Shown here: positions 28,285-37,301 of the stretch, in pieces
Numbering within the stretch: position 1 is the first letter of the stretch
How the letters are laid out: the number at the start of each line of letters is the position of its first letter
Assembly (NCBI RefSeq): GCF_003014615.1
Contig: NZ_PYGI01000012.1
Coordinates: forward strand, 1-64,000
Direction of reading: 5' to 3'
From: Marinobacterium halophilum
Lineage (GTDB): Bacteria; Pseudomonadota; Gammaproteobacteria; Pseudomonadales; Balneatricaceae
DNA: 64,000 bases
Program-made: the position numbers and the translations under genes
Notes under the pieces: model-generated
What the model was told of the DNA's origin: nothing
What the model saw: the letters and a program-made list of their open reading frames with translations, nothing else
The model's database searches: none

Positions 28285-28470
28285 TCAGTGCAATGGCTCA
28301 TCGTATTTTTTACGAATCGCCATTAAAGCAGGCTGAATATCCAGGGGGGCATAGTTCATTGCCTGCTCGAACAACTCCTTGTTCGCTTCAGACAAACGCT
28401 CCTCTTCACTCATCGCCGACAGTTTGCGCATCGCTTCGGTAAATTTGGGATGGGGTGTGCTCTGGCTCAT
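28285..28470 (-). CDS. Small helical protein of unknown function (61 aa)
   Basis: I do not recognise this protein. It is charged and probably all helical (FTEAMRKLSAMSEEERLSEANKELFEQAM), with no signal peptide or membrane helix. The SD GAGGAGGG six bases before the ATG is unusually strong, which supports translation. It lies 59 bases upstream of the PhoD-like gene on the same strand. Confidence 0.72.
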   Translation of the reverse strand: MSQSTPHPKFTEAMRKLSAMSEEERLSEANKELFEQAMNYAPLDIQPALMAIRKKYDEPLH

Positions 28471-28600
28471 GGTATGCCCTCCTCGCCTGAACGCAGATCG
28501 GAATTGCTCTGCTCATGACGTATTGTGCCTTTGGCAGGCGGCAAGGGCCAGCCTGCCGGTACAATCTATTCGCTTGCAAGGAGATAACTCAACGGGAAAC

Positions 28601-28618
28601 GGGGGAGCAGACTCCCCC
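28601..28618 (-). terminator. Hairpin after prpE
   Basis: GGGGGAG-4 nt-CTCCCCC forms a 7-bp G+C stem six bases past the prpE stop. Only a short, interrupted T run follows on the minus strand, so it is a weak intrinsic or factor-dependent terminator. It would end the mms operon transcript. Confidence 0.55.
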
Positions 28619-28624
28619 TAATGC

Positions 28625-30514
28625 TCAGGCGACGCCGACCGCTTTAATCTTTTCTTCGATTTCAGGCAGGATGCTTTCGTCATCAATAGTGGTAGGCATT
28701 TTGTACTCTTCCTGCGCGGCAATCTTGCGCAGAATCGCCCGCAGAATTTTGCCTGAGCGCGTCTTCGGCAAACGCTCCACAACCACGGCGCGGCGGAAGC
28801 AGGCCAGCGCCCCCACCTGCTCACGTACCATGGCCACCAGCTCTTGCTCCAGCTCGGCCTCATCCATTTCGACACCGGCTTTCAGCACCACCAGTCCCAC
28901 TGGCACCTGGCCTTTCAACGAGTCGGTCATCCCGATAACGGCACACTCGGCAATCGCTTCGTGCGCCGAGACCACCTCCTCCATCTCACCAGTGGACAGG
29001 CGATGCCCCGATACATTGATCACGTCATCGGTACGGCCGGTGATGTAGACATAGCCGTCTTCATCCTTATAGCCGCCGTCACCGGTGTGGTAATACCCCG
29101 GAAACGCAGTCAAATAGGCACTAACAAAACGCTCGTTGTTGTTCCAGATACTCCAGGCAACACCCGGTGGCAACGGCAGCTTGATACAGATGTTACCGGC
29201 CTCCATCGGCGCGACCGGATCACCGTCACCATCCAGCACCTGAATGTTATAGCCGGGAATCGGCTTGTTGGTGGAACCCAGGCGCGGCTCAGACGGGTTG
29301 TCCCACCCCATCATCGGTGCAGTCACCGGCCAGCCGGTTTCGGTCTGCCACCAGTGGTCCACGACCGGCACTTTGAGCAGATCATGCAGCCAATGGTAGG
29401 TGGAAGAGTCCAGTTTTTCGCCCGCCACAAACAATCGGCGCAGACTGCTGAGGTCATATTGCTGCGCCAGTGCGCCCTCTGCATCTTCCTTGCGCACGGC
29501 ACGGAAGGCGGTCGGGGCACAGAACATGGCATTGACCTTGTATTCTTCGATGATGCGCCAGAACGCCCCGGCATCCGGGGTGCGAATCGGTTTGCCTTCA
29601 TAGAAAATGGCACTACAGCCGCCCATCAGCGGACCGTATACGATAAAGGAGTGGCCTACCACCCAGCCGATATCGGACGCGCCCCACCACACATCACCCG
29701 CTTGCATACCGTAGACGTTATTCAGTGCATAGCGCAGCGCCACCGCATAGCCGCCGTTGTCACGCACGATACCCTTGGGCTGGCCGGTGGTACCGGAGGT
29801 GTAAAGAATATACAGCGGATCGCTACCCTTGACCGGCACGCATTCGGCCGGTTCCACGCCTTCCTGGGCTTCATACCAGTCCAAATCCCGCGCCGGGTCC
29901 ATCGCGGCCCGCAGCATGGGCCGCTGGCAGACCAGCGTGTATGCCGGACAATGACTGGCCAGCTCGACAGCCTTGTCGACCAGCGGCTTGTAGGCAATTT
30001 GCTTGTCGAATTCAACACCGCAGGACGCAGTCAGGATCACCTTGGGCTTGGCATCGTCGATGCGCACCGCCAGCTCATGCGGTGCAAAACCACCGAAGAC
30101 AACCGAATGCACTGCCCCCAGGCGCGCGCACGCCAACATCGCTACCGCGGCTTCGGGGATCATCGGCATGTAGATCACCACGGTATCGCCCTTGTCGACA
30201 CCCAGCTTGCGCAAAGCTCCGGCAAAGCGGCTGACGCGGTCCTTCAACTCATTGAAAGTAATCGCTTCCTTGGTGTCGGTGACCGGGGAGTCGTAATAGA
30301 GGGCAACCTGATCGCCACGCCCCTGCTCGACCTGATGATCGACCGCCAGATAACAGGTGTTCAGCTCACCATCGGCGTACCAGCTATGGGTACCCCAGTC
30401 GGTGGTAGTCAGAATGTTCTGGGGTTGCGTGTACCAGGCGATATTCTTCGACTGCTCGGCCCAGTACGCCACCGGGTCTTCTATGGATGCCCGGTATTGT
30501 TCGTTGTAATCCAT
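28625..30514 (-). CDS. prpE: Propionyl-CoA synthetase (PrpE/ACSS3-type)
   Basis: AMP-forming ligase that activates propionate (or acetate/isobutyrate) with CoA. The P-loop is YILYTSGTTGQPKG; downstream motifs are DIGWVVGHSF, WWQTETGWP, TGRTDDVINVSGHRLSTGEMEE and, with the catalytic Lys, LPKTRSGKILRAI. The overall pattern is closer to PrpE/ACSS3 than to acetyl-CoA synthetase. ATG 30514 follows GAGGTG and gives 629 residues. As the last gene of the valine operon it may salvage propionate or another short acid from this pathway; the exact substrate is inferred. Confidence 0.88.
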   Translation of the reverse strand: MDYNEQYRASIEDPVAYWAEQSKNIAWYTQPQNILTTTDWGTHSWYADGELNTCYLAVDHQVEQGRGDQVALYYDSPVTDTKEAITFNELKDRVSRFAGALRKLGVDKGDTVVIYMPMIPEAAVAMLACARLGAVHSVVFGGFAPHELAVRIDDAKPKVILTASCGVEFDKQIAYKPLVDKAVELASHCPAYTLVCQRPMLRAAMDPARDLDWYEAQEGVEPAECVPVKGSDPLYILYTSGTTGQPKGIVRDNGGYAVALRYALNNVYGMQAGDVWWGASDIGWVVGHSFIVYGPLMGGCSAIFYEGKPIRTPDAGAFWRIIEEYKVNAMFCAPTAFRAVRKEDAEGALAQQYDLSSLRRLFVAGEKLDSSTYHWLHDLLKVPVVDHWWQTETGWPVTAPMMGWDNPSEPRLGSTNKPIPGYNIQVLDGDGDPVAPMEAGNICIKLPLPPGVAWSIWNNNERFVSAYLTAFPGYYHTGDGGYKDEDGYVYITGRTDDVINVSGHRLSTGEMEEVVSAHEAIAECAVIGMTDSLKGQVPVGLVVLKAGVEMDEAELEQELVAMVREQVGALACFRRAVVVERLPKTRSGKILRAILRKIAAQEEYKMPTTIDDESILPEIEEKIKAVGVA

Positions 30515-30588
30515 GCCCCACCTCGTCTTATTCTTGTTATGTGCGCGCGGTGCCCGCAGCACCACGCGAAAACCGCATCTTTGCCGCG

Positions 30589-31482
30589 TTATTCAGCGTC
30601 CTGGTACAGCTTGATCAGACTGGAAAAATCCAGACCGCCATTGCCGGCAGACTTGTGCAAATTGAACAGTGCCCGTGCCGCCGAACCCATCGGCGTAGCC
30701 GATGCACTCTGCTGGCTCACTTCCATCGCCAGTCCCAGATCCTTGAACATCAGGTCAACCTGGAAGCCGCCTTGATAATCACGCGAGGCCGGCACCCCCT
30801 CCATCACTCCCGGTACCGGGTTATAGACCTGCAGTGCCCAGTTGTTGCCTGAACTCTGCTTCATGATGTCGGACAGCACTTTCGGGTCCAGACCGTTTTT
30901 GACACCCATATTCAAGGCTTCACAAGTACCCGCCATCAGAATGCCCAGCAGCATGTTGTTGCAGACCTTGGCCACCTGCCCGGCACCGTGGTCACCGGCA
31001 TGGAAGATATTTTTGCCCATCGCTTCCAGAATCGGCTGCGCCTGCTGGAACTGAGCTGCGCTACCACCTACGATGAAGGTCAAGGTACCTGCCTGAGCAC
31101 CACCTACACCGCCCGACACTGGCGCATCGATAAACCCGACACCCTTTTCGGCACCGGCAGCCGCCACCCGACGAGCGGTTTCCGCATCAATGGTGGAGCA
31201 GTCGATTACCAGTGCGGTTTTATTCACCCGATCAAACAGCGGTTGATCGCCGCTGACATACAGGCTTTCGACATGTTTGCTTGCCGGCAACATGGAGATA
31301 ACAACATCGGCACCGGAAACGGCAGCCTGTGCGCTGTCGGCAATCTGACAACCATGCTCAGCGGCTTGTTTCAGTGCCTGCTCGGACAGGTCGAATGCGT
31401 TAACGGTGTGACCCGCTTTCGCCAGATTGACGGCCATCGGCCCCCCCATATTGCCCAGACCGATGAATGCGATTGTAGCCAT
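30589..31482 (-). CDS. mmsB: 3-hydroxyisobutyrate dehydrogenase MmsB
   Basis: NAD-dependent oxidation of 3-hydroxyisobutyrate to methylmalonate semialdehyde in valine breakdown. The Rossmann motif is FIGLGNMGGPMAVNL, the substrate loop is DAPVSGGVGGAQAGTL, and the catalytic Lys lies in GAGQVAKVCNNMLLG. ATG 31482 was chosen because AAGGA sits 8 bases upstream; another ATG two codons earlier is too close to it. Its 297 residues match the family. It follows the HIBCH gene by 60 bases. Confidence 0.96.
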   Translation of the reverse strand: MATIAFIGLGNMGGPMAVNLAKAGHTVNAFDLSEQALKQAAEHGCQIADSAQAAVSGADVVISMLPASKHVESLYVSGDQPLFDRVNKTALVIDCSTIDAETARRVAAAGAEKGVGFIDAPVSGGVGGAQAGTLTFIVGGSAAQFQQAQPILEAMGKNIFHAGDHGAGQVAKVCNNMLLGILMAGTCEALNMGVKNGLDPKVLSDIMKQSSGNNWALQVYNPVPGVMEGVPASRDYQGGFQVDLMFKDLGLAMEVSQQSASATPMGSAARALFNLHKSAGNGGLDFSSLIKLYQDAE

Positions 31483-31542
31483 GATCATATTCCTTGTTTT
31501 TATTCTTGATGTGCGTTCAATACCGGCCCGCAGGCCTGTACT

Positions 31543-32643
31543 TCAATCAGAGATCGCCAGCGGATCATGCTCCCAGGGCGATACAAACATGCCTGCCAGA
31601 AACTGCGGATCCACTTCTTCGATCGAGTTGAATGTCCACTTTGGACTGCCATCCTTGTCGATCAGCAGCGCACGTACCCCTTCCTGCAATTCACGGTGAC
31701 GGCAGCACTGAACAGACAGGACCAGTTCATGCTGGAACACCTCTTTCAATGACAGATGGCGGCAGCGGTAGAGCTGCTCATGGATCATTTTCAACGACAG
31801 CGGACTGCCATGGCTGATCGCCTTCTGTGCCCGCTTGATCCATTTGTCATCCGACTCAACAGCCAGCAATGCCTCAACAATTTCTTCAACAGAGTCGTGA
31901 TCCGTCACTTCACGGATCAACGCATCATGGGCACGAATCGGAGCCGGCATCGCCTCGAAAGTGGCACTGCACTCGTCTTCCAGCTCCCTGAGTACACGAC
32001 TGACGACACCACCCGCATCATCATCCCAGCACTCGGCCTGCAGTCGTTCCAGCATGCCATCACGCACATTATTGGTCAGCGCACGATCGGCCAGGCCCAG
32101 AAACAGTGCATCAGCCGCATTGATCGGGTTACCGGTCAGACCCAAAAACAGGCCACTGCCACCGGGCATGCGGTTCAGAAACCAGCTGCCACCCACATCC
32201 GGGTACAGACCGATGGTCACTTCAGGCATTGCCAGATGGGAGGTTTCAGTAACTACACGATGGCTACAGCCATTCATCAGCCCCATGCCGCCGCCCATCA
32301 CGATGCCGCCGCCCCAGCAGATCACCGGTTTCGGGTACGTATGCAGGGCATAATCAAGACGGTATTCGCGGGTGAAAAACTGCTCGGGAAAATCGGTGTC
32401 ATTGGCAACCATCGATTTGTACAGATTAACGATATCGCCCCCGGCACAGAATGCCTTGTCACCCGCACTGTCGAGCAGCACTGCCACCACATTGGCATCA
32501 TCACGCCATTGATCCAGCTGCGGCTGAATCAGGTCGATCATTTCCAGTGTCAGTGCGTTCAGTGACTTCTCCGCATTCAGGCAGATTTCACCGATGATCT
32601 GACCATCCTTTGTCGCGTGTTCGGTAAACAGTACACAGCTCAT
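31543..32643 (-). CDS. 3-hydroxyisobutyryl-CoA hydrolase
   Basis: Crotonase-fold enzyme that hydrolyses 3-hydroxyisobutyryl-CoA, the valine intermediate, before MmsB. HIBCH-type features are DKAFCAGGDIVNLYKSM, PVICWGGGIVMGGGMGLMNGCSHRVVTE, MPEVTIGLYPDVGGSWFLNRMPG and, at the C-terminus, the family-specific block SIEEVDPQFLAGMF. The last helix contains WEHDPLAI. ATG 32643 follows AGGGG by seven bases and gives 366 residues. The hydratase gene stops 17 bases upstream. Confidence 0.95.
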   Translation of the reverse strand: MSCVLFTEHATKDGQIIGEICLNAEKSLNALTLEMIDLIQPQLDQWRDDANVVAVLLDSAGDKAFCAGGDIVNLYKSMVANDTDFPEQFFTREYRLDYALHTYPKPVICWGGGIVMGGGMGLMNGCSHRVVTETSHLAMPEVTIGLYPDVGGSWFLNRMPGGSGLFLGLTGNPINAADALFLGLADRALTNNVRDGMLERLQAECWDDDAGGVVSRVLRELEDECSATFEAMPAPIRAHDALIREVTDHDSVEEIVEALLAVESDDKWIKRAQKAISHGSPLSLKMIHEQLYRCRHLSLKEVFQHELVLSVQCCRHRELQEGVRALLIDKDGSPKWTFNSIEEVDPQFLAGMFVSPWEHDPLAISD

Positions 32644-32660
32644 GTTCAATCCCCTGATGC

Positions 32661-33437
32661 TTAGCGGTTTTTCCATTCAGCTTTGCGCTTGTTGAGGAAG
32701 GCATTAACGCCTTCGCGCTGATCTTCCGTATGGAACAGGTCCACGAACAGCTCACGCTCCAGGATATAGCCCTGATCAAGCGGGCGACTGCGACCGGACT
32801 GAATCAGTGTCTTACAGGCCGCAACAGCAGAAGGGCTCTGTTCACCGACCTGTTCGGCCAGTTGCAGCGCACGTTCAAGTGCCTGTCCCTGCTCAACAAC
32901 TTCCTCGACCAGCCCGATCTCCAGTGCCTTGTCCGCCTTGAGGCGCTCACCGCACAGGATCATTTTCTTGGCCCAGCCTTCACCCACCAGCCAGGTCAGA
33001 TTCTGAGTGCCACCGGCACACGGCAGCAGGCCAACCTTGGCCTCCGGCAGTGCCATCTGCGCCTGCGCTTCGGCAACGCGAATATCACAGGCCAGCGCCA
33101 CTTCCAGACCACCGCCCATGGCAAAGCCGTTCACGGCAGCGATGGAGACACCGCGGAAGCGACTCAATACTTCAAAGGCCTCACCAAACAGCCGCGCCAT
33201 GTCACGGGCCACGCTGCGGTCGCCATCGGCAAACAGGTTTAGATCAGCACCGGCGGAGAAGAATTTTTCACCTTCGCCGGTCAATACCAGGCTCCAGATG
33301 TCACGATCTGCATTCAGCTCGCCAACAATGCGCACCAGTGCCTGCAGGCTATCGGCCGTCCAGGTATTGGCTGGCGGGTTGTTCATGGTCAGCAACGCGA
33401 CATGGCCACGTTTTTCCACTCGAATCGTTTCAGACAT
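32661..33437 (-). CDS. Enoyl-CoA hydratase, probable methacrylyl-CoA hydratase
   Basis: A 258-residue crotonase-fold protein. The oxyanion loop is FSAGADLNLFADG and the second block is AAVNGFAMGGGLEVALACDIRVAE. The catalytic-type Glu is in MALPEAKVGLLPCAGGTQNL. Its place between an isobutyryl-CoA-type dehydrogenase and HIBCH suggests it hydrates methacrylyl-CoA; the substrate is inferred from context. The CAGGTQ block has Cys where Gly is typical. Confidence 0.92.
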   Translation of the reverse strand: MSETIRVEKRGHVALLTMNNPPANTWTADSLQALVRIVGELNADRDIWSLVLTGEGEKFFSAGADLNLFADGDRSVARDMARLFGEAFEVLSRFRGVSIAAVNGFAMGGGLEVALACDIRVAEAQAQMALPEAKVGLLPCAGGTQNLTWLVGEGWAKKMILCGERLKADKALEIGLVEEVVEQGQALERALQLAEQVGEQSPSAVAACKTLIQSGRSRPLDQGYILERELFVDLFHTEDQREGVNAFLNKRKAEWKNR

Positions 33438-33463
33438 TCCCCTGCTCTCCTTGATAAGTCGGC

Positions 33464-34618
33464 TTATAGTTCAGCGGCACTTTCCGCCAGTACACGGCGG
33501 GAGATGATCAAGCGCATGACTTCATTGGTGCCTTCCAAAATGCGGTGTACACGGGTATCACGCAGGTAGCGCTCCAGCGGATATTCCTTGATGTAGCCAT
33601 TGCCACCGTAGATTTGAAGGGCCTCGTCACAAATGTTGTAGCACACATCCGTGGCAAAACGTTTTGCCATGGCGCAGTAAGTGGTGGCATCCGCATGGCC
33701 GTTATCGAGCTTACTCGCCGCCAGACGTACCATCTGCCGCGCCGCGACCAGTTCGGTCTGCATGTCGGCCAGACGGAATTGCAGCGCCTGAAAATCAGCC
33801 AACCGCTTGCCGAACTGCTTGCGCTCCAGCATGTATTCGCGGGCCTTGTTCAGTGCCTGCTGTGCCGTCCCGACCGAACAGGTGGCAATGTTGATGCGCC
33901 CGCCATCCAGCCCTTTCATTGCAATTTTGAAGCCGTCACCTTCGCTGCTGAGCAGATTGGCGGCCGGTACACGTACATCTTCAAAAGTGATCATGCGCGT
34001 CGGCTGGCAATTCCAGCCCATTTTGTCTTCCTTGCGCCCGTAGCTGATACCATCACTCTTGGCATCAACGGCAAACGCCGAGATACCGGCCGCGCCTTCG
34101 CCACCGGTCCGCGCCATCACCACCAGGACATCAGTGCTGCCTGCGCCGGAAATAAAGATCTTGCTGCCGTTGATGACGTAGTGATCACCTTCAAGGCGAG
34201 CGCTGGTTTTCAGCGATGCCGCATCAGAGCCCGCGTTGGGTTCGGTCAGACAGTACGATCCCAGCATCTGCCCAGTGGCCAACCCTTCGCCCCATTGCTC
34301 AATAACAGCAGGGCTGCCAAAGCTCGCCACCATCCAGCTCACCATGTTGTGAATGGTGATATAGGCCGTGGTAGACGTGCAGCCCATCGCCAGCTGTTCA
34401 AAGATGATGCTGGCATCCAGACGACTCAGCCCAAGACCACCGACTGTTTCGGGTGTATACAAAGAACAGAACCCCAGCTCACCCGCTTTTTGCAGCACGT
34501 CGATCGGGAAAATCGCGTCCTGATCCCACTCGGCGGCATGGGGTTCCAGCTCATTCTGCGCGAACGCCCGCGCCATGTCGGCAAAGGCGGTCTGGTCTTC
34601 ATTCAGTTCAAAATCCAT
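33464..34618 (-). CDS. Acyl-CoA dehydrogenase, probable isobutyryl-CoA dehydrogenase
   Basis: FAD enzyme of 384 residues that reduces ETF. The catalytic Glu sits in ILEGTNEVMRLI near the C-terminus, the position used by short- and branched-chain (ACAD8-type) dehydrogenases, in contrast to the isovaleryl-CoA enzyme encoded at 45360. Other family blocks are CLTEPNAGSDAASLKT, MGWNCQPTRMITFEDVRVP and QIYGGNGYIKEYPLERYLRD. Operon position makes isobutyryl-CoA the likely substrate. It is also downstream of mmsA across an 81-base gap with a hairpin. Confidence 0.93.
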   Translation of the reverse strand: MDFELNEDQTAFADMARAFAQNELEPHAAEWDQDAIFPIDVLQKAGELGFCSLYTPETVGGLGLSRLDASIIFEQLAMGCTSTTAYITIHNMVSWMVASFGSPAVIEQWGEGLATGQMLGSYCLTEPNAGSDAASLKTSARLEGDHYVINGSKIFISGAGSTDVLVVMARTGGEGAAGISAFAVDAKSDGISYGRKEDKMGWNCQPTRMITFEDVRVPAANLLSSEGDGFKIAMKGLDGGRINIATCSVGTAQQALNKAREYMLERKQFGKRLADFQALQFRLADMQTELVAARQMVRLAASKLDNGHADATTYCAMAKRFATDVCYNICDEALQIYGGNGYIKEYPLERYLRDTRVHRILEGTNEVMRLIISRRVLAESAAEL

Positions 34619-34652
34619 TCCATTCCCCCGAACACACTCTGTTTATGGTTAT

Positions 34653-34680
34653 GGCCATGGCGGCAGTCACCGCCATGGCC
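34653..34680 (-). other. Intercistronic hairpin between mmsA and the acyl-CoA dehydrogenase
   Basis: GGCCATGGCGG-6 nt-CCGCCATGGCC, an 11-bp perfect stem without U-tract, lies in the only sizeable gap of the mms operon. It may partly stop transcription or protect the mmsA 3' end, giving unequal expression. Confidence 0.5.
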
Positions 34681-34699
34681 TGGTGATGGCAACAGCGTG

Positions 34700-36193
34700 T
34701 CAGCTCAACTGGATGGTCATGTTCGGACCGGTGACAATATCGTCTTCAAACCAGCGTGCCGTAACGGTCTTGGTTTCGGTGTAGAACTTCACCGCCTGCT
34801 TGCCATAGGCATGCTGATCACCGTAGAACGATTTGCGCCAGCCGGTAAAGGAGAACATCGGCAGCGGTACCGGCACCGGTACGTTGATGCCGACCTGGCC
34901 CACCTTGATTTCATGCTGGTACTTGCGTGCGGCCGCACCGGACGAGGTAAAGATGGACGTACCATTACCGTATGGGTTTTCGTTGATCAGCGCGATCGCC
35001 TCTTCAATCGTATCGACTTCCAGCGCGATCAGAACCGGACCAAAGATCTCTTCCTGGTAGATTGACATGTCGCGGGTCACATTGCGGAACATGGTCGGGC
35101 CGACCCAGTTGCCATCGGGATACCCTTCTACCACGCAGTCGCTGCCATCGAGTACACAGTCAGCGCCTGCGTCCTTGCCCTGACGAATGAAATCCAGCAC
35201 CCGCTCACGAGCCTGCGGATTGATCAGCGGACCGTAACCGGCCTCGGGATCATTCCAGACACCCGGGCGCACCTTGGCCAACGCATCACGCACTTCAGGA
35301 ATCCACTCTCGGGCCTGGCCAACAAACACCGCGACCGAGATCGCCATACAACGCTGGCCACCCGCACCGACAGATGCCCCGGCGATGCTGTTGACCACCT
35401 GGTTCTTGGACGCATCCGGCATCACCACCATGTGGTTCTTGGCACCGGCAAACGCCTGCACACGCTTCATGTGATCGGTGCCGGTACGGTAGATATGTTC
35501 GCCGACGGCTACGGAACCCACGAACGAGATCGCCGGGGTGTCCTTGTGGGTGAGCAGCTGATTGACCACGTCCTTGGTGCCATGGACCACTTGCAGCAAA
35601 CCGGCCGGCGCACCCGCTTCTTCGAACAGCTCAGCCAGACGCATCGGCGTCAGCGGGTCCTGCTCCGACGGTTTCAGCACGAAGGTGTTACCGCAGGCGA
35701 TCGCCATCGGGAACATCCACAACGGGATCATCGCCGGGAAGTTGAACGGGGTGATGCCGACACAGACGCCCAGCGGCTGGGTAATGCTGTAGCAATCGAT
35801 CTTGCGGGCCACGTTTTCGACGGTTTCGCCCATGCTCAGTGATGCAATGTTGCATGCGTGTTCAACCACTTCGATGCCGCGCCATACATCGCCCTTGGCA
35901 TCGTCAAAGGTTTTGCCGGTTTCCTGCGCCAGCAACTCGGCCAGCTCGTCGTGATGTTCTTTCAGCAGCGCCTGGTAGCGCAGCATCAGGCGGGCACGCT
36001 CACCCACCGGGGTTTCTTTCCAGGATTCGAAGGCGACCTTGGCGGCGTCTACAGCACGCTCAACCTCTTCCGGTGTCGCGCACGGCACCTGCGCCAGTAC
36101 AGCCTGTGTCGCCGGATTGGTCACCGGCAACCACTGACTGGTCTCGCTCTGAACAAATTCGCCACCGATCAGGAGGGGTACATGCTGAGTCAT
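34700..36193 (-). CDS. mmsA: Methylmalonate-semialdehyde dehydrogenase (CoA-acylating) MmsA
   Basis: Oxidises methylmalonate semialdehyde to propionyl-CoA with NAD and CoA, ending valine degradation. ALDH-superfamily motifs are [33 protein letters not shown], the catalytic Cys in [15 protein letters not shown], and a C-terminal [22 protein letters not shown] block specific to MmsA. ATG 36193 follows AAGGTG and gives 497 residues; the longer frame is not conserved. It is the first gene of the operon and faces mmsR. Confidence 0.97.
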   Translation of the reverse strand: MTQHVPLLIGGEFVQSETSQWLPVTNPATQAVLAQVPCATPEEVERAVDAAKVAFESWKETPVGERARLMLRYQALLKEHHDELAELLAQETGKTFDDAKGDVWRGIEVVEHACNIASLSMGETVENVARKIDCYSITQPLGVCVGITPFNFPAMIPLWMFPMAIACGNTFVLKPSEQDPLTPMRLAELFEEAGAPAGLLQVVHGTKDVVNQLLTHKDTPAISFVGSVAVGEHIYRTGTDHMKRVQAFAGAKNHMVVMPDASKNQVVNSIAGASVGAGGQRCMAISVAVFVGQAREWIPEVRDALAKVRPGVWNDPEAGYGPLINPQARERVLDFIRQGKDAGADCVLDGSDCVVEGYPDGNWVGPTMFRNVTRDMSIYQEEIFGPVLIALEVDTIEEAIALINENPYGNGTSIFTSSGAAARKYQHEIKVGQVGINVPVPVPLPMFSFTGWRKSFYGDQHAYGKQAVKFYTETKTVTARWFEDDIVTGPNMTIQLS

Positions 36194-36251
36194 TGCTTCA
36201 CCTTCACTATTCATTTTTGTTGTTATCAATTTCAGCCGCTAACGCCATCCG

Positions 36252-36267
36252 TTTACGTTAACGTCAT
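36252..36267 (-). promoter_or_regulatory. LiuR-like operator upstream of mmsA
   Basis: TTTACGTTAACGTCAT contains the perfect core ACGTTAACGT and matches the palindrome upstream of liuR at 13 or more of 16 positions. It lies about 60 bases upstream of the mmsA ATG, where an activator or repressor of the operon would bind. The opposite-facing mmsR starts 128 bases away. Confidence 0.65.
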
Positions 36268-36395
36268 CTGCATGGCTATTTTGTAACACAGCCACGCCGG
36301 GGTCAGGATTGATAATGTTGCTCACATGATGGACTATATTGCTGCCCTCTAAGGGTTTTCACTAAAGCCTCTACAACCAAGGTCTAAGCGCACCC

Positions 36396-37301
36396 ATGAG
36401 CACACCCTCCAGCTGGCCGCTGCCACCGGAAAGCACCCGCTTCGTACTGCCCCGCAAAATGGTGTCACAACTGGCCGAACATCCGCTCAGCGCGCAACTG
36501 TACCCACTGGGTATCGGTTACTACCAGCTGGCTCGTGGTCATGCGATGCGCCGTGAACAGCATGATGATTTTTTGTTGATTTATTGCCTGGAGGGAAGTG
36601 GCCGCGTCGCCTTCGGCCCGAAACAAAAGCGCCGTATTATCAGGGCTGGTGATGTACTGGTACTGCCGCGTGGCACGCCCCATCACTACTGGACTGACCA
36701 GAAAGATCCGTGGAGCATCTACTGGATACACTTTGATGGTTCACATTGTCAGGACTTCATCGACCAACTGGATCTGGAACCGTCATCGCCGCTGCTGAGC
36801 CTTGGTATCCATTCGCGACTGGTAGCCGACTTCGAAGCATTACTGGACACGCGACAGGCCCGTCATCATCTCGCTGCCTATTTACACAGCGCCAATCAAT
36901 TGCGTCAGTTAATGACACATATTGCGCTATTAAGACCTCTGGCCAGACGGCAGCAGGAAGATACGCTGGATTTGGAAAAGATTCACAGCCTGATGCAGGC
37001 ACGGCTGCATGAACAGCTGGATGTGGAAACACTGGCCAATACGGTCAGCCTGTCGAAGTATCATTTCATCAAGAAGTACAAAGCACTCACGGGCACCACG
37101 CCGATCAACCATTTCATCCAGCTGAAGATCGAACGTGCCTGCCATCTGCTGGATGTGACCAACAAGGGGATCAAGGAGATCGCCTGGGCGGTTGGGTATG
37201 AAGATGCCTATTACTTCTCGCGCATGTTTCGCAAAATCATGGGGATCTCACCCAGCCAATACCGCGCCATTCGGCTTGGCCGCTCATCCTACACTGGCTG
37301 A
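36396..37301 (+). CDS. mmsR: AraC-family regulator, probable MmsR
   Basis: A 301-residue regulator with an N-terminal cupin-like sensing domain (GYYQLARGHAMRREQHDDFLLIYCLEGSGRV, AGDVLVLPRGTPHHYW) and two C-terminal helix-turn-helix motifs (LDVETLANTVSLSKYHFIKKYKALTG and IKEIAWAVGYEDAYYFSRMFRK). Divergent position next to mmsA, as in Pseudomonas, suggests it activates the valine operon. There is no strong SD. Its 3' end overlaps the convergent GGDEF gene by 18 bases. Confidence 0.9.
   Translation: MSTPSSWPLPPESTRFVLPRKMVSQLAEHPLSAQLYPLGIGYYQLARGHAMRREQHDDFLLIYCLEGSGRVAFGPKQKRRIIRAGDVLVLPRGTPHHYWTDQKDPWSIYWIHFDGSHCQDFIDQLDLEPSSPLLSLGIHSRLVADFEALLDTRQARHHLAAYLHSANQLRQLMTHIALLRPLARRQQEDTLDLEKIHSLMQARLHEQLDVETLANTVSLSKYHFIKKYKALTGTTPINHFIQLKIERACHLLDVTNKGIKEIAWAVGYEDAYYFSRMFRKIMGISPSQYRAIRLGRSSYTG

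Noticed and set aside
28844-30775. 643-codon plus-strand frame opposite prpE
   Set aside because: Shadow of the propionyl-CoA synthetase gene; no SD and His/Arg-rich composition.
33545-35065. 506-codon plus-strand frame opposite the acyl-CoA dehydrogenase and mmsA
   Set aside because: Crosses two real genes and their intergenic hairpin on the other strand; no conserved motif.
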